From Megascapheus bottae (lineage: Eukaryota; Chordata; Mammalia; Rodentia; Geomyidae): a stretch of 64,000 nt of DNA. Made by a program: the position numbers and the translations under genes. The number at the start of each line of letters is the position of its first letter. Position 1 is the stretch's first letter. The stretch spans positions 4,973,001 to 5,037,000 of the forward strand of contig JANJXV010000037.1 in the NCBI GenBank assembly GCA_024803745.1, written 5' to 3'. This document shows, in pieces, positions 57,975-64,000 of the stretch. The notes beneath the pieces were generated by a model. The model saw nothing but the letters and a program-made list of their open reading frames with translations. It had not been told where the DNA came from and made no database searches.

Positions 57975-58144
57975 TTGAAGATGGGAATGACATAGCTGCT
58001 TGGGAAGATGCCGACTAGACCAGTCGAGGCGAGATGCCCTGCTGCCAGCCATCCTGGTTCTTCCCCCCAAACCTGATGCCTTCTCCCTTCTGCAGGTCCA
58101 GTTTACCAGGGCTGGGCACTGAGTATGAGTGCAGGGCTACAAAC
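57975..58144 (-). CDS. SH3RF2: SH3RF2 third SH3-domain exon, frameshifted
   Basis: Encodes the third SH3 domain of SH3RF2 but is damaged. From 58144 on the - strand it reads [20 protein letters not shown], then [18 protein letters not shown]; one base is then missing near 58025-58029, and only in the next frame does it continue [16 protein letters not shown]. In the first frame a TAG follows at 58017-58015. The exon is 170 nt; the expected domain needs 171. The SH3 landmarks ALHSY, DGW and GIFPSSYV remain, but the acidic pair in the RT loop has become GK and the hydrophobic VL before GK has become FG. The acceptor TCTCCAG is acceptable; the donor, AA|GTGCAT, is poor. It is either a decaying exon or a sequence error. 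The order and phases place it correctly between its neighbours. Confidence 0.85.
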
Positions 58145-58256
58145 CTGGAGACTCAGGGAACTGGTGAGGGAGGAGGAGGGTGACTGTGTCTGTGTTGGGC
58201 ACAGACTAGTGAGTGGCAGCGGGAGACAGACTCTCAGATCCATCAGCACACATGGA

Positions 58257-58474
58257 ACTGGGTGCCAGTGACTCTCACCTGTAATCTTAGCTACTCAGGA
58301 GGCCAGGAGGCTGAAACCTGATGGTCCAGCCTGAGCAGGAAAGCCTAAGAGACTCTTATCTCCAATTAATTACCAATAAATAAATAAATAAGAAGCTGAC
58401 AATGGAGCTGGGGCTAGCTTTGAGCAAAGAGTGCTAGGCTTGAGCAATAAAAACTTAGGGATAGTGCTCAGAAG
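58257..58474 (+). repeat. SINE-B, sense
   Basis: ACTGGGTGCCAGTGACTCTC head; GGCTTGAGCAATAAAAACTTA in the tail; continues into the CA tract. Confidence 0.87.
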
Positions 58475-58476
58475 CA

Positions 58477-58532
<56 letters not shown>
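58475..58532. repeat. (CA)n tail of SINE-B
   Basis: About 29 CA units directly after the SINE-B body, about 330 nt upstream of the third SH3 exon of SH3RF2 in transcript direction. Confidence 0.96.
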
Positions 58533-58536
<4 letters not shown>

Positions 58537-59211
58537 CAACTTGGATATGTAGGGCAGATACAATTGGAACAGCCTGGCTGAAATGGTGCCGGAGGGAGCA
58601 GATTTCACTCTCCTTACCTCCCCACTCCTCCAGAGAGCATCACACAGGCACTTGAACTGGCTTCAGATGGAGGATGGGCTTGGTAGCTAGAAATTACTAG
58701 CAGAAAGGAGGGTATCTCATCCTGCGAGTTGTGATGATCAGGGTGCTTTGGTATTCCTCCCAAGAAAATAGTTACCACCAGCAACCCTTGGAGACATGAG
58801 TGATGTGCACAGAAGCCTCTTGGATCCACTCCTGGGACTGAGAGTGAGGACATGTTTGAAACCCAGGATTGGCTGGAGGAGCTAGCTGAAAATATGTTAG
58901 GAATTAGGAGACAGAAGCCAATTTTGATTTCTTGGCATACAGTGTGTTTGTTCACCGGATACATGATGAGATGAACAGGAGTAGACATTCCAGTAGAGAT
59001 AGGAAATTCTATAAACCACACAGGAATCAATTGGGTACTGTCGAGGTATGACTTGAGAGTAAGGATGATAGGATATAGTGAGGCTAAGGAGCCATAACTA
59101 AGTGACCAAGGCATTAAAAGATTTGCTATGCCTTTTTAGGTGCAGGGGTCATCAAGATATGGCCACAGGCTAGATATTAGCAAGTCCTTCCAGGTCTTCA
59201 GGACTGCAGAT

Positions 59212-59246
<35 letters not shown>

Positions 59247-59429
59247 CAGTCCTGGGCTTGAGCTCAGGGCCTGAGCACTGTCCTTGGACTTTCTCAAGGC
59301 TAGAGCTCTACCACTTGAGCCTCAGCACCACTTCTGGCTTTTTTCTATGTATGTGGTACCGAGGAATCGAACCCGGGTCTTCATGCATGCTAGGCAAGCA
59401 CTTTAACCACTAGGCCAAACTCCCGGTCC
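59212..59429 (-). repeat. SINE-A, antisense, full length
   Basis: A run of about 30 T, then TTGCCAGTCCTGGGCTTGAG to CCAAACTCCCGGTCC. Close to the apparent family consensus, so probably young. Confidence 0.94.
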
Positions 59430-59853
59430 TGTTTTTTTTTTTTTTTATAGAGGTTTAGGAGTGTGTGTTCATATTCAAGTTTGTTTTCTGCCCCCAGTGC
59501 TGTATTTGTTTTACAACAATCAACAAGTGGTTGTGATCTAACATTCGGCATCTGAAGAAAGACAACAAAGCTTGTGCCACGCTCCATCTTGCACCCTGCT
59601 TGTGGTTTATAACCTGGCAGTTTCTTTCTGCTTTTGTAAAACAATGAGCAAAGATGCCATCGTTTTTCTAATTTGTGTACGTGTTTGGCATGATTTCCTT
59701 TGGAAGTAGTAAAAGAATTTGGGGGATGGGGAGGCCTTTTTCCCTCTAAATGGGATGATCCAGGAGTGAGGTGGTTCGGTGGCAGGAAGCTGGTAAAGAT
59801 GACCTCTTTGTGGTAGCACCCAGCTTGGGGGATGGGGTGGGATTTTTACTCAC

Positions 59854-59945
59854 AGGTTAGCTGAGAGGTGTTGCTGGGAGCTGGGCATGCTGACCATGGC
59901 TGTCGCGTGTCCTGGGGAGGCTGGCACAGGATGGTAAGTGTTGAC
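59854..59945 (-). CDS. SH3RF2: SH3RF2 internal coding exon (linker before third SH3)
   Basis: A 92-nt exon, the most upstream SH3RF2 exon in the window. It has thirty codons reading [20 protein letters not shown], then [10 protein letters not shown], plus two bases (CT) that complete Leu with the first base of the next exon. This matches the linker just N-terminal to the third SH3 domain of SH3RF2. The acceptor TTTTCTGTCTGTGTAG precedes 59945 and the donor CCT|GTGAGT follows 59854. It starts in phase 0 and ends in phase 2. Exons for the RING finger and first two SH3 domains were not found up to 64000. Confidence 0.9.
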
Positions 59946-60299
59946 CTACACAGACAGAAAAGATAGCAAGCAGAACTGGTAAGTCTCATAGGGCAGGCGG
60001 CAGCGGTAGCAAGCATGGCTGCCACCAAAGGGCTTGACACAGCTAAAAACTCCAGAGTCGTGACCATAATAATTTCCCTGTGGGTTGTGGGTAGAGTGAG
60101 GTGGAACAGACTATTTTATAGCCTGAGCAAGTGGCACGCCAGAGCCACAGGAAGATAGCGAAGACAATGCAGGGCAATTACAGGCCCTGCCTGACTCTTC
60201 GTTTTAGCCCTGCCCTGCCCTGCCCCAGTCATCTCCTGGTTCACTCTTCTCTCTCTGGGAAAACCTGCTCTAAAAAAATAACAGGACAGCTAATGTTGA

Positions 60300-60445
60300 T
60301 TCAGAACTTAGTTACTTACCAGGCAGTTTTGAGTGCTTTGTAAGTATCAGCAAATTTAATCCGTAGTAAAGGTAGCTTATTAATCACCATTTTGGATAAG
60401 AAACTGAGGCCCAGAAGGGAAGAAAGGTATCAACTTGCACAAAAT
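60300..60445 (-). repeat. MIR SINE, antisense
   Basis: TTTTGAGTGCTTTGTAAGTA, then GATAAGAAACTGAGGCCCAG. Confidence 0.75.
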
Positions 60446-60469
60446 AAAGTTTAAAATCGACAAGTAGGG

Positions 60470-60700
60470 TGCAGTAGCTCACGCATGGAATCTTAGCTAC
60501 TCAGGAATCTGAGATCTGAAGATCAAGATTTAAATCCAGTCCTGGTAAGAAAGGCAGTGAGAGTCTTCTCTTTAATTGACCAGCAAAAAGGCAAAGTGGA
60601 GTTGTGGTCCAAGTGGTAGAGCACTAGCCTTGAGCACAAAAGCTCAAGGACAGCATGAAGGCCTTGAGTTCAAGCCCCAGGACCAGTACCAAAAAATAAA
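60470..60700 (+). repeat. SINE-B, sense
   Basis: GGGTGCAGTAGCTCACGCATG to GAGTTCAAGCCCCAGGACC. Confidence 0.92.
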
Positions 60701-61189
60701 AAGGTAAAAAAATAAAATCAAATAGTCTCAGATCTGAGCCAACACACATATAGACACATAGTCACACACAGACACAGAGAAACACATACAGACACATACA
60801 CAGAATACACAGACAGACAGATATGCACACATACAGGTGTCAGCTTATCCAGTGGCTTACAGAAGAATAATGGGAGTCCCTTTCATTTCTTCAGGATAAA
60901 TGAAGAATACAGTGGAGGTATTTAGGCTATTACCTAACCTGATGCGGTGTTTACTCCTTTGTCTGAACACCTCAGAGATCAATGGTTTCCTTGTTTGTTT
61001 ACTGGACTTTAGAGATTATGTCAGTATCAGTTGTCATGCAATGTCTTGTGTGGTCCCTATGAGCTTGTAGCTTGAAGACTGTTCTGGGGCCCTGAGGATG
61101 AATGAAACCTAACCATTACAACACATATGTCTACCTTTCAGGATGTCCACCTTTCAGGACTACTAGAGAATATTAAGGTGTCACTTGAC

Positions 61190-61440
61190 ACTGATTTTTT
61201 TTTCTGGTGTCCTTTTTTAAAAAAAATGGTTACAGAAGAGTTACAGTTTCATAAGTCAGGTAATGAGTATCTTTTTTTTATGGACAATGCCACCTCTTCC
61301 TTCACTTTCTCCCAGTTTTTCCCTTCCATCACCACCTACAAGTTGTATAACTCATTTCCCATAGAACGTCTAGTGAGTACCACTGCTGCATTTGACACTG
61401 ACTGCTGCATTTGCTGTGTGTATTTGTGTCAATGATTGTG
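61190..61440 (-). mobile_element. Older L1 3' UTR, antisense
   Basis: AGTTACAGTTTCATAAGTCAG and TACAAGTTGTATAACTCATTT correspond to the older L1 3' UTR at 2400-2560. Confidence 0.7.
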
Positions 61441-61539
61441 TAAGTGTTTTGGGGGTTGTGTATATAGGTAGTAACACTCTGAGGATCTAGTTTTAGGATT
61501 AGAAAGCCATTTCTGTCAGATAGTACTAAGTGCTGACAG

Positions 61540-61690
61540 GAAGCAGGATAATTGAAACTCACATACAGAACTGGTGGAAATGTAAAAATGGTGCAACCTC
61601 ATTACAAAACAGCCTGGCAGCTCCTCAAATGACTAAATATAGCTACAGTAGGTCTACTCCTCATTCATCCAAGAGAAATATAAAACATAA
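61540..61690 (+). mobile_element. Ancient L1 ORF2 3' fragment, sense
   Basis: AACTGGTGGAAATGTAAAAA and AAACAGCCTGGCAGCTCCTC are typical of ancient L1 ORF2 ends. It probably continues at 62105. Confidence 0.7.
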
Positions 61691-61699
61691 ATCTAGGAG

Positions 61700-62104
61700 A
61701 CCGGGAGTTAGTGGCTTAGTCCTGTTATACTAGCTATTCAGGAGGCTGAGATCTGAGGATCATGGTTTGAAGCAAGCCAGAGAAGGAAAGCCTGTGAGAT
61801 TCTTTTTATTTATTTATTTAATTTTTGTTTTATTTTTTATTGTCCAAGTAATACATAGAGGGGTTATAGTTACATTCACAGATGGTAGTAGCTTTATTTC
61901 TCACACATTGATGCCCCTTCTTCGTTGTCCCCATTTCCCTCCCCTACCTGCTCCCAATCATCTTGTTTTCCTCCCTTCTTCAATTAATCACCCAGAAGTC
62001 AGAAGTGGAGCTGTGGCTTAAATTAGTAGAGCACTGGTCTTGAACAAAATAGTTCTGAAACAGTGCCCAGGCTCCAAGTTCAAACCCCACAACTGACACA
62101 AAAA
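61700..62104 (+). repeat. SINE-B, sense, split by an L1 tail
   Basis: The head at 61700-61799 (GTTATACTAGCTATTCAGGAG) and tail at 61980-62104 (CAATTAATCACCCAGAAG, GTGGCTTAAATTAGTAGAG) form one element. Confidence 0.88.
61800..61980 (-). mobile_element. L1 3' UTR, antisense, nested in SINE-B
   Basis: TTTATTGTCCAAGTAATACAT to CTTGTTTTCCTCCCTTC, inserted in the middle of the SINE-B. Confidence 0.85.
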
Positions 62105-62470
62105 TAAATAAATATGATGCCATAAAATGTATACACATACGATTACAAAATCGTTATTCACAATAACTAACAAGCTATCTAAGTGTCCACCAGTGATGAA
62201 TGGATAAACAAAATATGGTATATTCATTCAGTGAAATCTTATTGGGTTATGAAAAAGAGTGAAGCATTGATGCATGGTGAGGCCATTGGTGAACCTTGAA
62301 CACTTTATACTGAATGAAGAGTCAGACATAAAAGATTATATATTTATATGAAATATCCAGAAAGGAAAAATCTAGAGATGACTAGATTTGTGGTTGCCAG
62401 GGTATGGGGGCTAAGGAACCATGAGAATAATACAGCATAGGATTTCTTTTTGTGGTAGTAAAATGTTCTA
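62105..62470 (+). mobile_element. Ancient L1 (L1M-type) 3' region, sense
   Basis: CTAAGTGTCCACCAGTGATGA, then GAATGAAGAGTCAGACATAA and TTTGTGGTTGCCAGGGTATG. Confidence 0.72.
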
Positions 62471-62769
62471 AATTGTGTTCAAAGTGATCAACAGCATCTG
62501 CAGATAGACTAAAAATAGGTGGATATACTGAGGTTGGCTATTTCTAATGAAGCTGCATATATACCACACTTCTCAGCGATCTTACAGGTGAGAGTGAAAA
62601 CACACAAACACACAGGACTTAAATATGAACGCTCCTAGCATCTTCATTTTGCCCCAAACTGTAAACAAACTAATACCAACCAACTGCTGAATTAATAAAC
62701 TGTGATAAAAGCACAGAGGAATATTCCTTGATGACATAGGCTATGGGAATATGAAAAATAGATTATGAA

Positions 62770-62900
62770 TGTGCAATATATACTTATATATAATCATATA
62801 TGACACATATAATTATATATAACCATATAATATCCATTATGTTTTATATAATTCGATTTATAATACATAAAATATATGGTTATATATTTATGGTTAAACT
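62770..62900. repeat. AT-rich ATAT/ATAA low-complexity patch
   Basis: Repeated ATATAATTATATA-like words; no gene content. Confidence 0.8.
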
Positions 62901-63539
62901 TTATGCATGTAGAGACACATGGAATATGGTTAATATAACCATATAGTTAATGAACCATATCTGTTCACATAATGAACAGTGCGTGTTGTGTGGGTGGCAG
63001 GACATATCCAAGAGGCTTTAACTTGGCTTAGCCCTGCTCTTGAGTTGGCCAGGGAAGGAGATGTGGGCTTTGGGCAGTTAGCAAGCAACCCTCATGATAT
63101 GGGTACCTCAGTGGGCTCAGCCAGTAAGCAAACTGCAGGCAGTGAATGAATGATGGGAGAGGCAGGAGAAAGACCTTGAAGGAGAAAGGCAGGGAAGGGA
63201 GACAGCATAGAAAGTAGGTCCACTGGATGAATGAAGACACCAGATAGACTGCCCACTTGTGAGGAGTGGTGTCTGCTCCTGTCAATGTGATGGGAGGCAG
63301 CAGGCAGAAGGCCTAAGCTTCCTGTGAGAACAGGCCTGGCACATGGTTCCTCTCCTTGGGGTCCATTGTGACCTTAGAGGCCCATGTCACAGGGTGGATT
63401 GAGGCTCAGCGTGAGGTCCTATAGAACTTGCCTGTGTGCATCAGCTCTTCCAGCTTAGTGAGGGTAGCGGCCAGGGGAGGGGGCCGGGCCCCCACCCCAT
63501 TTCCTTACAATGATGACATTTCTCTTGTCAAGTTCTTAT

Positions 63540-63612
63540 GAAGATCTACAGAAATAATCATGGAGTGACCTAGCAAAGGCTTGGCATATTATAAGTGCTT
63601 AGAAATGTTATT
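63540..63612 (+). repeat. MIR 3' end fragment
   Basis: GCAAAGGCTTGGCATATTATAA and GTGCTTAGAAATGTTA. Confidence 0.5.
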
Positions 63613-63617
63613 TAGAA

Positions 63618-63845
63618 GTTGGGTGCTGGTGGCTCATGCCTGCAACCCCAGCTACTCAGGAGGCTGAGATCTGAGGATTGTAGCTCAAACTCTGTCCCAG
63701 CAAGAAAGTCTATGAGACTTAGCCCCAATTAACTACTGAAAAGCCAGAAGTAGAGCTATGGCTTAAGTGGTAGGCCACTAGCCTTGAGCACCAAAGCTTA
63801 GACACAGTAAGGTCCTGAGTTCAAGCCTCAGGACCTGCATGTGTG
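63618..63845 (+). repeat. SINE-B, sense
   Basis: GTTGGGTGCTGGTGGCTCATG to GAGTTCAAGCCTCAGGACC, with a GTGT/CCCCC-rich tail. Confidence 0.92.
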
Positions 63846-63930
63846 ATATACGTGTGCACTGTCCCCCCACCCCCAAAATATTACATTGAGTAGCAAAGAT
63901 ATCAGTTACTGTGTAGGGTAGAGATGGACC

Positions 63931-63933
<3 letters not shown>

Positions 63934-63980
<47 letters not shown>
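63934..63980. repeat. (GT)n microsatellite at the window end
   Basis: About 23 GT units followed by GACAGTCCTGGG at 63989-64000, the start of another antisense SINE-B cut by the window edge. Confidence 0.95.
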
Positions 63981-63981
<1 letters not shown>

Positions 63982-64000
63982 TGTATGAGACAGTCCTGGG

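Larger units (their letters stand above)
58145..59853 (-). other. SH3RF2: SH3RF2 intron upstream of the third SH3 exon
   Basis: Bounded by GTGAGT (59853-59848) and the CAG at 58147-58145, phase 2. It contains a sense SINE-B with a long CA tail and a full antisense SINE-A. The sequences 58535-59200 and 59445-59845 look unique. A chance 166-codon frame on the - strand across 58614-59114 has no splice or family support. Confidence 0.88.
59946..64000 (-). other. SH3RF2: SH3RF2 intron running off the window
   Basis: No exon was recognised upstream of 59945. The region holds a MIR, SINE-B copies, a CA-rich degenerate tract (60740-60830), L1 pieces, an AT-rich patch (62770-62900), a SINE-B and a terminal GT tract. 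The stretch 62900-63540 looks unique, with no open frame resembling SH3RF2. Confidence 0.75.

Noticed and set aside
58614..59114. 166-codon - frame upstream of the third SH3 exon
   Set aside because: No family resemblance, no matching splice signals or phase with SH3RF2, and no place for it in the known protein, which is continuous from exon 59854 to the SH3 exon. Treated as chance.
1..64000. CRISPR arrays, phage, operons or a novel prokaryote-type system
   Set aside because: Interspersed SINEs/LINEs, spliced exons and long introns show vertebrate nuclear DNA; the tandem repeats are micro- and minisatellites without spacer structure.

Overview
This window is nuclear DNA of a rodent. It holds the facing 3' ends of two convergent mammalian genes in repeat-dense sequence. 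PLAC8L1 runs on the + strand: its last two coding exons are at 13703-13839 and 15459-15599. SH3RF2 runs on the - strand: five C-terminal coding exons lie between 59945 and 42402. Both genes were recognised from translated exons combined with splice phase. The earlier exons of each gene were not found and presumably lie outside the window. No bacterial, viral or CRISPR-type system is present.

Organism: two SINE families dominate. SINE-A is a tandem dimer of tRNA-like units; its sense copy starts with a box-A-like TGGCCTAGTGGTAGAGTGC. SINE-B has a B1/7SL-like head (sense GTGGCTCATGCCTGTAATCC) joined to an ID-like tRNA tail (GTGGCTCAAGTGGTAGAG). There are also L1 elements with a recurring 3' UTR. 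This mix suggests a castorimorph rodent, most likely a geomyoid (kangaroo rat or pocket mouse group). That placement is inference from SINE style and was not tested against a database.

Layout: 1-13702 is upstream of the first visible PLAC8L1 exon and contains a nested stack of L1s, SINEs and one retrocopy (2361-8560). 13703-15735 holds the two PLAC8L1 exons, 3' UTR and a poly(A) signal. 15736-42401 is intergenic, with SINEs, L1 tails, an L2, a probable MaLR LTR, MIRs and a degenerate minisatellite, and no recognisable exon. 42402-64000 is SH3RF2: stop codon and PP1-binding exon (42402-42668), then exons at 45818-46176, 49270-49502, 57975-58144 (third SH3 domain) and 59854-59945.

Most interesting: the SH3RF2 exon for the third SH3 domain is one base short (170 rather than 171 nt), runs into a stop, has lost conserved SH3 residues and has a poor 5' splice site, while the exons on both sides remain open with good splice signals. 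The intact exon would be a multiple of three with phase 2 at both ends, so skipping it rejoins its neighbours in frame. This looks like a domain exon being lost by exon skipping, or else a sequence error. The exon at 45818-46176 is also bracketed by CA/TG repeats, including an inverted TG/CA pair able to form a long hairpin.
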